Notes: generated by a model from the letters alone, not told the origin. Positions 26,111 to 35,211 are shown, counted from the first letter of the stretch. The stretch is DNA of 64,000 nt from Limosilactobacillus oris (GCF_025311495.1 NZ_CP104398.1:1116001-1180000); one strand, 5' to 3'. Made by a program: numbers and translations.

Positions 26111-27436
26111 GTGAAGCAAGCAACTTCAACTGTTTATCACGGCCAAGCCAGCTACCGCACATTTACCAGCGAGTGGCACAACCTGGTGCTCGGTTTTCAG
26201 CACCTTTTAGCTATGTATTCTGGGGACGTCCTGGTGCCCCTGCTGATTGGGCACTACCTGCACTTCTCCGCCCTCCAGATAACCTACCTGGTGTCCATTG
26301 ACATCTTTATGTGTGGGGTGGCAACGCTCCTGCAACTCAAGCAAACACCACTGACGGGGATTGGCCTGCCGGTTGTCCTTGGCTGTGCTGTTCAGGCCGT
26401 GACGCCCCTTGAGTCAATCGGTGGCAAGCTCGGAATCACCTACATGTACGGGGCCATCATTGCCGCCGGAATCTTCGTCTTCCTGATTGCCGGCTTCTTC
26501 GCCCGCCTCAAGCGCTTCTTCCCGCCAGTTGTCACTGGGTCATTAATTACGATCATCGGTTTCACCCTGGTCCCGGTTGGCTTTCAAGATCTCGGTGGCG
26601 GCACCCCGACCGCCGCGTCATTCGGGAACCCAACGAATCTGCTGGTCGGCTTTTTGACGATTATTATCATTCTAGTCATCAGCGCCTTTGCCCGGGGCTT
26701 CATGAAGTCAATCGCCATTCTGATTGGAATCCTGGTGGCTTCATTTATCGCCGGTGGTCTCGGCCAGGTATCGTTAACCCCCGTTAGTGAAGCAGCCTGG
26801 TTCCATACGCCCCAGCTCTTCTTCTTTGGGGTACCCCGCTTCAACCTGAGTGCCATGGTCACCATGATGCTGGTTTCCCTGACCACCATGATTGAGTCCA
26901 CAGGGGTGTTCTTCGCCCTCAGTGACATCACCGGCCGCCAGCTCACCACAAAGGATTTGGAACGGGGCTACCGGGCCGAGGGGATTGCCGCAGTCCTGGG
27001 CGGGCTCTTCAACACCTTTCCCTACTCAACTTTCTCGGAAAACGTTGGGGTTCTCAAAATGTCCGGGGTCAAAACCCGGCGGCCAGTCTACTACGCCGCT
27101 TTCCTGCTCCTCCTGCTCGGTCTGCTGCCAAAGGTCGGCGCACTGGCAACTGTGATTCCTGAACCCGTCCTTGGTGGTGCCATGATTGTTATGTTCGGAA
27201 TGGTCGGCGTCCAGGGAGTACAGATCCTTCACAAGGTTGATTTCACCAAAAACTCGAACCTCCTGACCGCTTCCGTTTCCATCGGGCTGGGTCTTGGAAT
27301 TACCATGTACCCGCAACTCTTCCAGCACATGCCGACCGAAGTCCAGATTATTCTGGGCAACGGAATCGTCGTCACCAGCATTTCGGCGGTCCTGCTGAAC
27401 CTACTCTTCAACCACCGCTGGGCGAGAGAAAAATAA
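26111..27436 (+). CDS. pbuX: Xanthine/purine permease (NCS2 family)
   Basis: 441 residues, twelve or more helices, with NCS2 features: GFQHLLAMYSGDVLVPLLIG, TGIGLPVVLGCAVQAVTPL, and SFSENVGVLKMSG. It imports xanthine or guanine with protons. The control by a guanine riboswitch agrees with a purine rather than uracil substrate. AGGAGGAA lies eight bases before the GTG start at 26111. Monocistronic between the riboswitch and the following T-box leader. Confidence 0.92.
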   Translation: MKQATSTVYHGQASYRTFTSEWHNLVLGFQHLLAMYSGDVLVPLLIGHYLHFSALQITYLVSIDIFMCGVATLLQLKQTPLTGIGLPVVLGCAVQAVTPLESIGGKLGITYMYGAIIAAGIFVFLIAGFFARLKRFFPPVVTGSLITIIGFTLVPVGFQDLGGGTPTAASFGNPTNLLVGFLTIIIILVISAFARGFMKSIAILIGILVASFIAGGLGQVSLTPVSEAAWFHTPQLFFFGVPRFNLSAMVTMMLVSLTTMIESTGVFFALSDITGRQLTTKDLERGYRAEGIAAVLGGLFNTFPYSTFSENVGVLKMSGVKTRRPVYYAAFLLLLLGLLPKVGALATVIPEPVLGGAMIVMFGMVGVQGVQILHKVDFTKNSNLLTASVSIGLGLGITMYPQLFQHMPTEVQIILGNGIVVTSISAVLLNLLFNHRWAREK

Positions 27437-27443
27437 TTGGCCG

Positions 27444-27475
27444 TTGACAAACGCCTAGCAAGACGATAATATAAT
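27444..27475 (+). promoter_or_regulatory. Promoter of the second T-box transcript
   Basis: TTGACA (27444-27449) with overlapping -10 candidates GATAAT (27465-27470), TAATAT (27467-27472) and TATAAT (27470-27475). The 17-base spacing favours the middle one. Confidence 0.6.
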
Positions 27476-27489
27476 GGCAACAATTTTCG

Positions 27490-27697
27490 TTCTAGTAGGT
27501 CCTGCGTTGGGTGTCAGAGAACCGGTGGTGATGTGCGAACCGGTCAGGCGAAGCGGCTGAATTATCACGAAATCTCAATTATCCGGCCATGATCAGTGCC
27601 GTTACCACCTGATAAGAGTGCGGCAATAGTCCGTAAGCTGGGTGGTACCACGGTTTAAATAATCGTCCCGTTGATTTAGTTCAACGGGACGTTTTTT
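27490..27697 (+). promoter_or_regulatory. T-box riboswitch before the NhaC-type gene
   Basis: An AGAGAACCGGTGGTGATG apical region is followed by the GAA-T-TAT-C segment at 27559-27566, the T-box GGGTGGTACCACGG (27640-27653), and the terminator (27664-27674 with 27681-27691, then six T). By the spacing used in the first T-box the specifier is TAT (Tyr, 27563-27565); ATC (27564-27566, Ile) is the alternative. It fills the 280 bases between the permease and the tiny ORF at 27717. Confidence 0.9.
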
Positions 27698-27716
27698 GTT
27701 TAAGGAGGAAGTTATC

Positions 27717-27758
27717 ATGAGCAACTGTGGCGGGGTCATCCGTTATCTTAGCTGCTAA
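27717..27758 (+). CDS. Small peptide MSNCGGVIRYLSC between T-box and transporter
   Basis: Thirteen codons with a very strong AAGGAGGAA site six bases before the ATG, placed after the T-box terminator and 34 bases before the NhaC-type gene, which has its own AAGGAGG. The peptide has a CGG and a C-terminal Cys. It contains one Tyr codon (tat). It may be a second-level leader peptide or a real small product; no family is recognised. Confidence 0.55.
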   Translation: MSNCGGVIRYLSC

Positions 27759-27792
27759 ATTGCAACGCTAACGATTAAGGAGGACCTAGGTT

Positions 27793-29172
27793 ATGAAAAA
27801 AGTATACTTTAATGAAGCCATTATTATTCTGATTATTATGTTGATTATCTTGGGAACCGCCGTCATTAAGTTCCGCCTGTCACCCCAGATTCCCGTTCTA
27901 TTTACGATTGCCCTGCTCATCTTCTGGGCGCGCTTTCGGGGGGCCTCCTGGGAGGATATCCACCAGGGAATCCAAGAGGGGATTGGCACGGCCATCATCC
28001 CGATTTTCATCTTTATTCTGATTGGGGCCTTGATTGCCGTCTGGATTAAGGCTGGGATTATCCCCGCCATTATGGTAGTTGGTTTCAAGCTGATTTCCAG
28101 TCAGTTCTTTATCCCCTCAACATTCGTGGTCTGCTCGCTGGTCGGCCTGTCGATTGGGAGCGGCTTTACTACCATTTCCACGATTGGAATCGCCCTCTTT
28201 GGGATGGGGGTCGCAATGAACATCAACCCGGCCTTAATTGCCGGGGCCATCATCTCCGGGGCCGTCTTTGGCGATAAGATGTCACCCCTCTCTGATTCGA
28301 CCAACCTCGCGTCCGCAATTGCCGGCAGCGACCTCTTTGCCCACATTAAGAACATGATGTGGTCCACCATCCCCTCGTTCGTCGTTTCGCTAATCCTCTT
28401 CTGGCTGCTCGGCAGTGCGGGTTCGCATATCGACGCGGGCAAAATTGCCCGGACTGCGGCCGTCTTGACCCAGCACTTCACCATCAGCTGGTGGGCGCTC
28501 TTGCCAATCGCCCTGATGTTTATCTGTGCTTGGCGGCACATTCCGGCAATTCCAACCCTCTTTATCAACATCTTCGTTACAGTCATCATGATTTTCTGCC
28601 AACACCCGCACGAATCATTATCCTCACTGACTGGTTTAATTACCGACGGTTTCGTAGCCCACACCAGTGATAGTTCCGTTAACACCCTGCTATCACGAGG
28701 TGGTATTTCCAGCATGATGACCACCGTTTCCCTGATTATCGTAACCCTCTCCCTCGGAGGCCTGCTAATGAAGTTCCAGGTGGTTCAAGTCGCGATGGAA
28801 CCGCTGGTCAAGCACCTGCGCAAGCCGGGACCGTTGGTTACTACGACCATCCTGGCCGGAATTGGTATCAACCTTTTCGTCGGCGAACAGTACCTCTCCG
28901 TTATTTTGCCAGGGAAGGCGTTCAAACCCGCCTTTGCCCGGATTGGTCTTTCATCTTTAGCACTCAGTCGGGTACTCGAAGATGGTGGAAGTGTGATTAA
29001 CTACCTCATCCCGTGGGGCGTTGCTGGCTCCTTTGCCGCTTCCACCCTCGGTGTTCCCGTTTTACACTTCCTGCCCTTCGTCTTCTTCAGTCTCTTCTCA
29101 CCGGTATTCTCCATCCTGAGCGGGTTCACCGGTATCGGGCTCAAATGGGCCGCTGAAAAAGAGCAGCACTAA
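27793..29172 (+). CDS. NhaC family transporter, T-box controlled
   Basis: 459 residues, about eleven helices, with NhaC-family blocks: GIQEGIGTAIIPIFIFILIG, SIGSGFTTISTIGIAL, AGAIISGAVFGDKMSPLSDS and LEDGGSVINYLIPWG. NhaC proteins exchange Na+ and H+, but members behind T-boxes are predicted amino-acid carriers (Tyr for several lactic acid bacteria). The Tyr-like specifier of the leader supports amino-acid uptake here. ATG at 27793 follows AAGGAGGAC. Monocistronic apart from the 13-codon ORF before it. Confidence 0.85.
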   Translation: MKKVYFNEAIIILIIMLIILGTAVIKFRLSPQIPVLFTIALLIFWARFRGASWEDIHQGIQEGIGTAIIPIFIFILIGALIAVWIKAGIIPAIMVVGFKLISSQFFIPSTFVVCSLVGLSIGSGFTTISTIGIALFGMGVAMNINPALIAGAIISGAVFGDKMSPLSDSTNLASAIAGSDLFAHIKNMMWSTIPSFVVSLILFWLLGSAGSHIDAGKIARTAAVLTQHFTISWWALLPIALMFICAWRHIPAIPTLFINIFVTVIMIFCQHPHESLSSLTGLITDGFVAHTSDSSVNTLLSRGGISSMMTTVSLIIVTLSLGGLLMKFQVVQVAMEPLVKHLRKPGPLVTTTILAGIGINLFVGEQYLSVILPGKAFKPAFARIGLSSLALSRVLEDGGSVINYLIPWGVAGSFAASTLGVPVLHFLPFVFFSLFSPVFSILSGFTGIGLKWAAEKEQH

Positions 29173-29195
29173 CGATGCTATAAAAACTAAAGAGT

Positions 29196-29232
29196 AAAAA
29201 AGCCCCCAATTAGCTTGTTAGCTAATTGGGGT
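29196..29232 (-). terminator. Terminator of the CDF gene
   Basis: ccccaattagc (29203-29213) pairs with gctaattgggg (29221-29231), followed on the minus strand by six T. It probably also stops nhaC transcripts. A fragment of the dispersed repeat (ccagctactgcgttgaggcat) follows at about 29279-29299. Confidence 0.75.
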
Positions 29233-29315
29233 GTCTTCGTCCTTCAAGGCTGTAAGGACAGTCACAGCGTCTAACCTGCCAGCTACTGCGTTGAGGCATT
29301 GTTATCTAAAAACAA

Positions 29316-30341
29316 TTATATTCGTCCCTTAACGTCCTTATCCTTAAACGACTTCGGGTCCGGGATAAAGGAGATGTCAGCGTCAATAATCCCAAACTGC
29401 TCGCGCAGCATCTTCTCAATGCGTTCCGACAGCTGGAAACTCTCCAGGACCGTCATCTTACTATTAACCATCAGGGTAGCGTCTAAAGTGACTACGTTGC
29501 CGTTGTAGTGAGCCTTGAGTTCGACCACCTGACGCACCTTAGCAACATTGAGAATCGCGTCCCGGTATTCTTTTTCGGCTCGGGGATCAAAGTAGTCCGT
29601 CAGGTTGAGGCTGCTATCAAAGAAGATTTTCAAGCCGGAATACAGGATAAAGAAACCAACGACAATACTGGTGGCACCATCAAGCCAGGTGAGGTCAAAC
29701 AGGAGTGCGCCGGCGATGGCAACCATGGTCCCAATACTGGTAAAGGCATCGCTCAGGCTATCCTGGGCCGACGCCAACAGGGCCGCGTTTTGCAGCTTCC
29801 GGCCGGTCCGCCGGTTCATGTACCACACCACCAACATGATGACAGAGGCCACGCCAGCCCCAATCAAGGCTACTGGCTGGGGAACCACCCGGCTGCTCGG
29901 GTTCAGCAGGGCCTTGATCCCGTCGACAATAACGCTGAGTGCAATGGCAATCATCACAACCGCAGTCACCAGTGAAAAGATGGTTTCGTAGCGCCAGCGG
30001 ACGAATTGGACCCGCTGGTCAGAGCCCATGTGATCCTGGTAGTTGCCAGCCGGGAGCTTAGCGCCAATGATGTCGTCATCGTCAACGTCTTGGGCAATGT
30101 GCAGGCCAATCATCAAGAGAACTGTCGAAATAATTCCTGATAAGTTATTAAAGGCGTCGGCCCGCAAAGTCTGTGACCTGCTGATAGCCGCCAGCCAGTA
30201 TTCAATGATTGAAATAACCAGGTAGGCCACCACATTGTAAATCAAGTGGCGTTGGGCGGCCCGAATCTTCGCCAGCTCATTGGCCTGGGTCCGTTCCCAG
30301 ACAGCCATCTCGTGCTTTGTATGCTTCTTAAACTTTGACAT
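29316..30341 (-). CDS. Cation diffusion facilitator (CDF) family transporter
   Basis: 341 residues. A polar 35-residue N-terminus is followed by about six helices. The metal-site pattern LRADAFNNLSGIIS in helix 2 and SAQDSLSDAFTSIGTM in helix 5 (DxxxD type) is visible. A cytoplasmic C-terminal domain begins near 250 (NLTDYFDPRAEKEYRDAIL). CDF proteins export Zn2+, Mn2+, Co2+ or Fe2+ with H+ antiport. The Asp-Asp/Asp-Asp site suggests Mn or Fe rather than Zn, which is tentative. The ATG at 30341 is preferred over the TTG three bases upstream. Monocistronic. Confidence 0.87.
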   Translation of the reverse strand: MSKFKKHTKHEMAVWERTQANELAKIRAAQRHLIYNVVAYLVISIIEYWLAAISRSQTLRADAFNNLSGIISTVLLMIGLHIAQDVDDDDIIGAKLPAGNYQDHMGSDQRVQFVRWRYETIFSLVTAVVMIAIALSVIVDGIKALLNPSSRVVPQPVALIGAGVASVIMLVVWYMNRRTGRKLQNAALLASAQDSLSDAFTSIGTMVAIAGALLFDLTWLDGATSIVVGFFILYSGLKIFFDSSLNLTDYFDPRAEKEYRDAILNVAKVRQVVELKAHYNGNVVTLDATLMVNSKMTVLESFQLSERIEKMLREQFGIIDADISFIPDPKSFKDKDVKGRI

Positions 30342-30413
30342 CAATCCCTAACTTCCCTTGAAAATGCGTTAGGTCTATTGTAACGCAAACTTTGCTGGGC
30401 AAAAGTAATAACC

Positions 30414-30665
30414 AAGAGGCTAGGAATTAACTTAACCTCTTAACTATTTTATAGATTAATAATGCCTCAGCGCAGTAGCTGGCTGGCAGGTCAAACGCTG
30501 ATAAATCAGCGTTTGACCACCCCCAAATAGGCTTGCTGCGCGTCGTAGCCATCCTTCCTACAGGCTAGCTTTGCGTCGACGGAGGTTCCCAGAGGCTAGC
30601 TTCGCGTCGAAAGACAAACGCCCCAAATCAGCTTGCCGATTTGGGGCATTTTTTCTCACTCTCTG
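30414..30665 (+). repeat. Dispersed intergenic repeat, long copy A
   Basis: About 250 bases nearly identical to 61694-61965, and in inverted form at 19698-19866. Block order: GAGGCTaGGAATTAAC stem, aactattttatagattaataatg, cagtagctggctggcagg, aaacgctgataaatcagcgttt, ccaaataggcttg, catccttcctacaggctagc, ggttcccagaggctagcttcgcgtcgaaagac, and a caaatcagcttgccgatttg terminator-like end. No ORF is present. The outer flanks (aaccaagag and ctctctggtt) are themselves complementary. This is what fills 30342-30739. Confidence 0.8.
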
Positions 30666-30739
30666 GTTCTTAGGGTAGCGAGTGGCGGAAATTATCCTAA
30701 ATTTCTCACCTTTGATGGCTAAAATTGTGCCGCGTTGTG

Positions 30740-31393
30740 CTATTGATTGTAAGCAACTACTTGAATATCATCATCGGTCAACAGAAGGCGAGTCAAGCTG
30801 CCGTTAGCTGGGCGAACTGTCACATCATACTTACCGCCGCCAAAGCGTTCTACTAGGCTGAGGAGGGTGTTACCGTGGCTCACCCAGAGGACGTTGCTAT
30901 CGTCTGGCAAGCCGGCGTTTTTAATCAGCGCAATTCCCTTATCGACCCGTTCCCAGTATTCCTGGTTGTTTTCGGCATCGTGGAAGGGATCGGCATCTTT
31001 AAGCCAATCCTTGGCTGTGCCAATCGAATGTTCAGTGACAATGTCGTGAAAGTTTGTGAGCCCGTGGGGAGCCCCGGCATTATACCAGGCCAGGTCCATG
31101 TTGGTACCTTCGTAGGAGCCGTAGAACTCTTCTCGGAAGTACGGTGCGGTGACCGGCTGCTTAACAGAATCCGCTTCATTCATATCAAGAATCGTCTGAA
31201 TGGTTTCCATCGCCCGGGTAGTGTCACTGCAAAAGGCGCCCGCAAAGTGGACATCTCGCAAGCGTTCACCGGCCTGGCGGGCGTTATCCTTGCCCTGAGC
31301 AGTTAACGGCGAATTACTCCATCCCTGCAGCTTATTATAGATATTAAAGTAGGTCTGCCCGTGACGAACCAGGTATAGGTTTAGCTTTGTCAT
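30740..31393 (-). CDS. Histidine phosphatase (phosphoglycerate mutase-like)
   Basis: 217 residues. RHGQTYFN (10-17) gives the catalytic His; RAMETIQ and EEFYGSYEGTNMD give the acid residue region, and VSHGNTL the second His near the C-terminus. These fold features belong to the branch-1 histidine phosphatases; several lactobacillus members are annotated as phosphoglycerate mutase, but most are broad phosphatases. No signal peptide, so cytoplasmic. Single gene with an AGGCATTAT-type weak site before ATG. Confidence 0.88.
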   Translation of the reverse strand: MTKLNLYLVRHGQTYFNIYNKLQGWSNSPLTAQGKDNARQAGERLRDVHFAGAFCSDTTRAMETIQTILDMNEADSVKQPVTAPYFREEFYGSYEGTNMDLAWYNAGAPHGLTNFHDIVTEHSIGTAKDWLKDADPFHDAENNQEYWERVDKGIALIKNAGLPDDSNVLWVSHGNTLLSLVERFGGGKYDVTVRPANGSLTRLLLTDDDIQVVAYNQ

Positions 31394-31538
31394 AATAATG
31401 CCTCCATATCTTGTGTTGCAACTATTGTACCGCTTTCAAGGGTGAAATAATAGCGAACTTAGGGCGGACTTAGAGCTTTAAACACAGTTTATTCACATTT
31501 TATCCGTAGACTAAGTGGCATAGAAGGAAGGAATGAAT

Positions 31539-31805
31539 ATGACACTAAAAGATACTAGCCAACCTGAAATAGTGGCTGCCAGAATTGTTGCCGTCACTGG
31601 CAAAACGGTGAAAGTAGTGACCGAAGATGGTCAAACCCTGCGCATTCCCCTCTCCAGAAAATACCGGCAGGATCAAACAATGCTTGCTTCACTAAAAGAT
31701 ATTTGGCGAGCAGGAATTTGGATCCCCGTCAACCGGCGACTGAAACGGCTGTTCCATTATGACTGGCTGACCGGACCGGCACCAGTAGCGGCAACAAACA
31801 ATTAA
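31539..31805 (+). CDS. Small hypothetical protein
   Basis: 88 residues from the second in-frame ATG (31539), chosen because AAGGAAGGA lies about seven bases upstream; the ATG at 31533 lies too close to that site. The first 45 residues look like a small beta-rich domain (AARIVAVTGKTVKVVTEDGQ), followed by a basic helical part (NRRLKRLFHYDWL). No signal peptide or membrane segment is visible. Not recognised. It precedes ltaS by 110 bases and may be separately transcribed. Confidence 0.6.
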   Translation: MTLKDTSQPEIVAARIVAVTGKTVKVVTEDGQTLRIPLSRKYRQDQTMLASLKDIWRAGIWIPVNRRLKRLFHYDWLTGPAPVAATNN

Positions 31806-31914
31806 GATTTAGCAATGATTGCCACTCAATAATTGGTTCAACACAATCTGTGATAAAATAGTTCTGATTTACTAAAATTAGTTACTACCCAATCGATTGT
31901 GAGGAACATTCTTA

Positions 31915-34047
31915 ATGAAAAAATTAAGCAAATTCGTGGACACTAGGATTGGGTTCTTTACCCTGCTAGTCGTCCTTTTTTGGTTTAAAACCCTGTTTGC
32001 TTACTTTACTGATTTCAACCTCGGGGCCAGCAATATTTTTCAGTACATCATTCTGATTTTTAACCCACTGGCCACGACGGCGTTAATCTATAGTATTGCA
32101 TTTTATTTCAAACGGGCGCGCTTCTTCTATCCCGTCATCATGGGGCTTGACATCGCCAACACCCTCCTGCTCTACCTCAACGTCATCTACTACCGGGAAT
32201 TTACCGACTTCATGACAATTGCCACGATGACCGGTTATTCCAAGGTCAACCAGGGACTAAGCGGCAGTTCGTTGGCATTGACGAACTTCCACGACGTCTT
32301 CTACTGGCTTGACATCGTGGTTATTATCGTCCTGATGCTGCTCCGGGTCATTCACTTTGACCGCCGCGCCATCGGGACCCGCCTGGCCTTTGCCTTCACG
32401 TCGATGTCACTGGTTCTCTTCGGGGTCAACCTCTCCTTAGCGGAAATGGACCGGCCACAACTGCTAGGACGGACCTTTGACCGGAATTACATCGTCAAGT
32501 ACCTGGGGATTGACGCCTTTACTGGCTACGACCTGGTTAAATCCCAGCACATTCACGAAATGCGGCAGAGCGCTACGAAGTCCGAGCTGGACAAGGTCAA
32601 GAAATTCACGGATAAGCATTACGCCAAGCCGGACCCCCAGATGTATGGAATCGCTAAGGGACGGAACGTAATCATTATCCACCTGGAAAGTTTCCAGCAG
32701 TTCTTGGTCGACAAAAAGATCAATGACCAGGAAGTCACACCATTTTTAAATTCCTTGTACCATAGTAAGGATACCTACGCCTTTGACAACTTTTTCCACC
32801 AGGTTGGTCAGGGAAAGACCAGCGACGCGGAAAACATGCTGGAAACGTCAACCTTCGGGCTGCCACAGGGCTCACTGTTTGCAACCCTTGGTAGTGACAA
32901 CACCTTCCAAGCCGCCCCGGCAATTTTGAACCAGCGGGCTGGTTACACCAGTGCGGTCTTCCACGGGAACGTCGCTAGTTTTTGGAACCGGAATAACGTT
33001 TATAAGAATCTTGGTTACCAGTATTTCTTTGACGCTAGTTACTATGACACCTCAGGCGATAAGGCCACCGGTTATGGTCTGAAAGACAAGCTGCTCTTCA
33101 AGGACTCGGTCAAGTACCTGCAAAATCTGCAGCAGCCATTCTACGCCAAGTTTATTACCGTTACCAACCACTTCCCGTATGACCTGGACGACGAGGATAA
33201 GGATCCAAACTTCCAGACAACTAATACGGGCGATTCCAACGTTGATAACTACTTTGTGACGGCGCACTATCTGGACCAATCATTATCAGAGTTTTTCAAC
33301 TATCTGAAGAAGACGGGAGTTTACGACCACTCCATCATTATGATCTACGGTGACCACTACGGAATCTCCAATAGCGAGAACACCTCCCTCGCCAGCGTAC
33401 TCGGGAAAAACGCAGATAGCTGGACAGACTTCGATAACGCACAGCTCCAGCGGGTCCCGCTGATGTTTGTCATTCCTAATTCCGGCGGCCATGGTTACAT
33501 CTCCCATACCTATGGCGGCGAAGTTGACGTTTTGCCAACCCTGCTCCACCTGTTGGGAATCAGTTCCAAACGCTACATCCAGTTTGGAACGGACCTCTTC
33601 TCCAAGGAGCACAGTCAAACCGTGGCTTTCCGGAACCGGGACTTTGTAACCCCGCATTTCACCAGCATTAACGGGAAGATTTATAACAACCGTACCGGAA
33701 AGGAAGCTAAGCTGACCAAGAAACAGCAAAAGCAACTGGAACGGGCACGGGAGCTAGTCAACCTGGAACTAAGCCTCTCCGATTCGCTAAACGAGAAGAA
33801 CCTACTTCGCTTCTACCACCCCAAGGGATTTAAGACCGTTAACCCAGCGGACTACAACTATTCCAACGGCTTAAATCGTGCCCAGCGAATTGAGAAGAAG
33901 AAGGGGAACAAGTCAACCAGTATCTTCAGTCAGCACCATGATCGGTCAACGGTCAATGATTATAGTACTGATGCTCCAGAACAGAACCACTCTTCAACCG
34001 ATTCTAACCGAATTAAGATTACCAATCCGGACGCAAATAACAAGTGA
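31915..34047 (+). CDS. ltaS: Lipoteichoic acid synthase family protein (LtaS-like)
   Basis: 710 residues. Five N-terminal helices (about 10-180) anchor an extracellular sulfatase-type domain with GQGKTSDAEN (catalytic Thr302), ESFQQFL, FHGNVASFWNR, and GDHYG (Asp480, His481). LtaS polymerises glycerolphosphate from phosphatidylglycerol onto the glycolipid anchor of LTA. A C-terminal tail after about 640 is hydrophilic and Ser/Asn-rich, longer than in the Staphylococcus enzyme. ATG at 31915 with GTGAGGAAC upstream. Single gene; the next 300 bases hold repeat-related hairpins only. Confidence 0.92.
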   Translation: MKKLSKFVDTRIGFFTLLVVLFWFKTLFAYFTDFNLGASNIFQYIILIFNPLATTALIYSIAFYFKRARFFYPVIMGLDIANTLLLYLNVIYYREFTDFMTIATMTGYSKVNQGLSGSSLALTNFHDVFYWLDIVVIIVLMLLRVIHFDRRAIGTRLAFAFTSMSLVLFGVNLSLAEMDRPQLLGRTFDRNYIVKYLGIDAFTGYDLVKSQHIHEMRQSATKSELDKVKKFTDKHYAKPDPQMYGIAKGRNVIIIHLESFQQFLVDKKINDQEVTPFLNSLYHSKDTYAFDNFFHQVGQGKTSDAENMLETSTFGLPQGSLFATLGSDNTFQAAPAILNQRAGYTSAVFHGNVASFWNRNNVYKNLGYQYFFDASYYDTSGDKATGYGLKDKLLFKDSVKYLQNLQQPFYAKFITVTNHFPYDLDDEDKDPNFQTTNTGDSNVDNYFVTAHYLDQSLSEFFNYLKKTGVYDHSIIMIYGDHYGISNSENTSLASVLGKNADSWTDFDNAQLQRVPLMFVIPNSGGHGYISHTYGGEVDVLPTLLHLLGISSKRYIQFGTDLFSKEHSQTVAFRNRDFVTPHFTSINGKIYNNRTGKEAKLTKKQQKQLERARELVNLELSLSDSLNEKNLLRFYHPKGFKTVNPADYNYSNGLNRAQRIEKKKGNKSTSIFSQHHDRSTVNDYSTDAPEQNHSSTDSNRIKITNPDANNK

Positions 34048-34298
34048 TTTATTAGTAATAGCGCAGTAGCTGCCAGGCAGCTACTGCGCTATTTACATTG
34101 CTATCTTTAAAAATGTGAGTGGGAAATAACCTTCTCGACAGGGCGTATGGCTAACCTAGAACGATAGTTGGCACGGCACAGGCCGGCTAGCGTTCATAGG
34201 CAAATAGCCTTGCTTCGCGGCGTTAGACACTAGCCCTGTGGTTACGACACTCAGTTAGCCTATTGGTTTCGCACGTTATCTTTATAATAGTTAAAAAC
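34048..34298. repeat. Degenerate intergenic repeat region
   Basis: It begins with a perfect cagtagctgcc/ggcagctactg hairpin (about 34064-34089), then diverged blocks of the dispersed repeat family (ctagccctgtgg, caaatagccttgcttcgcgg, ttatctttataatagtt). No ORF. Together with the terminator after it, this accounts for the gap between ltaS and the YitT gene. Confidence 0.5.
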
Positions 34299-34302
34299 TA
34301 GC

Positions 34303-34343
34303 AAGAGGCTGGTGAGAAAACCATCGTTTTCTCCCAGCCTCTT
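34303..34343. terminator. Terminator of the GAGGCTGG type
   Basis: aagaggctggtgagaaaa (34303-34320) pairs with ttttctcccagcctctt (34327-34343) between converging ltaS and YitT genes. Confidence 0.7.
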
Positions 34344-34365
34344 TGTTTGCTTTAAGTTAACCCCA

Positions 34366-35211
34366 TCATAGTGAGTAATGAGTATACTTGCCAGATTCAA
34401 CATCCGATTTTTGAATGCTCATAAAGGCATCTGGGTCTTCGCTCTTAATTAGCTCCCGTAAAAATGCTAATTGTCCACGCGGTGTCACCACCATAATTAC
34501 ATCGGTCGGCTTGCCCGTATATGCTCCCTGACCATTAAGAATAGTGGCCCCATGAGTAAACCGCCGTAACTGCTGGATCAGTTTGTCAGCCCGCTTAGTA
34601 AAGATTATTACCATCACATCCGTCTGTGAGGCAAAGGCATAGTCCATCAAAGCGTTGACAATTAACATCCCAATCAGGGTGTATACAATCCGACCGGGTC
34701 CAAAGAATATTAATGTCAAAACAATAATTAATCCATTAATCAAGTTAGCAAAGAAGCCAACGTTTTTATGAAACCGCCGCTGGCAGTAGGTTGCGACAAT
34801 ATCCATTCCACCAGTGGTAAAACCGTTATTAAAGCACCAGCCAATACTTAACCCGATTAATGCCGACCCAATAATCGTGTTCGTTAACGGATCCTTTACC
34901 AGCACCATTGTGGGAATAATCCCTAAGAAGATGATGTTTGATAAAACAGCAAGTCCTGAAAAAAGAATGTACCGAAAACCAAATACCCGCCAAGCAAAAA
35001 TAAATAACGGGACGTTTAGAATTGTCATTAACAGGCTCATACTGAAGTTAGGAAGCACTGCATGAATCAGCTGTGATAATCCCAGCAAACCAGTCGAATA
35101 GGAATTGACTACGTTTAAAAAGTCATTAACAGCAATCGCAGATAACAGCCCATATAAGACCGCCACCAGCCCTGCTTTAGTTAGTTGCTTGTAATTTACT
35201 TTCATTGCCAC
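34366..35211 (-). CDS. YitT family membrane protein (DUF161/DUF2179)
   Basis: 281 residues with five or six helices in the first 200 residues and a cytoplasmic DUF2179 domain at the C-terminus (FTHGATILNGQGAYTGKPTD, MVVTPRGQL, AFMSIQKSDVESG). Glycine/Asn motifs such as GWCFNNGFTTGGMDIVATY are typical. The transported substrate is not established. GAGGTG lies eight bases before the GTG at 35211; an ATG at 35205 is the alternative. Lower GC than most neighbours. Monocistronic. Confidence 0.85.
   Translation of the reverse strand: MAMKVNYKQLTKAGLVAVLYGLLSAIAVNDFLNVVNSYSTGLLGLSQLIHAVLPNFSMSLLMTILNVPLFIFAWRVFGFRYILFSGLAVLSNIIFLGIIPTMVLVKDPLTNTIIGSALIGLSIGWCFNNGFTTGGMDIVATYCQRRFHKNVGFFANLINGLIIVLTLIFFGPGRIVYTLIGMLIVNALMDYAFASQTDVMVIIFTKRADKLIQQLRRFTHGATILNGQGAYTGKPTDVIMVVTPRGQLAFLRELIKSEDPDAFMSIQKSDVESGKYTHYSL

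Noticed and set aside
29605-29991. Plus-strand frame opposite the CDF gene
   Set aside because: No start site, no family resemblance; the minus-strand CDF protein is unmistakable.
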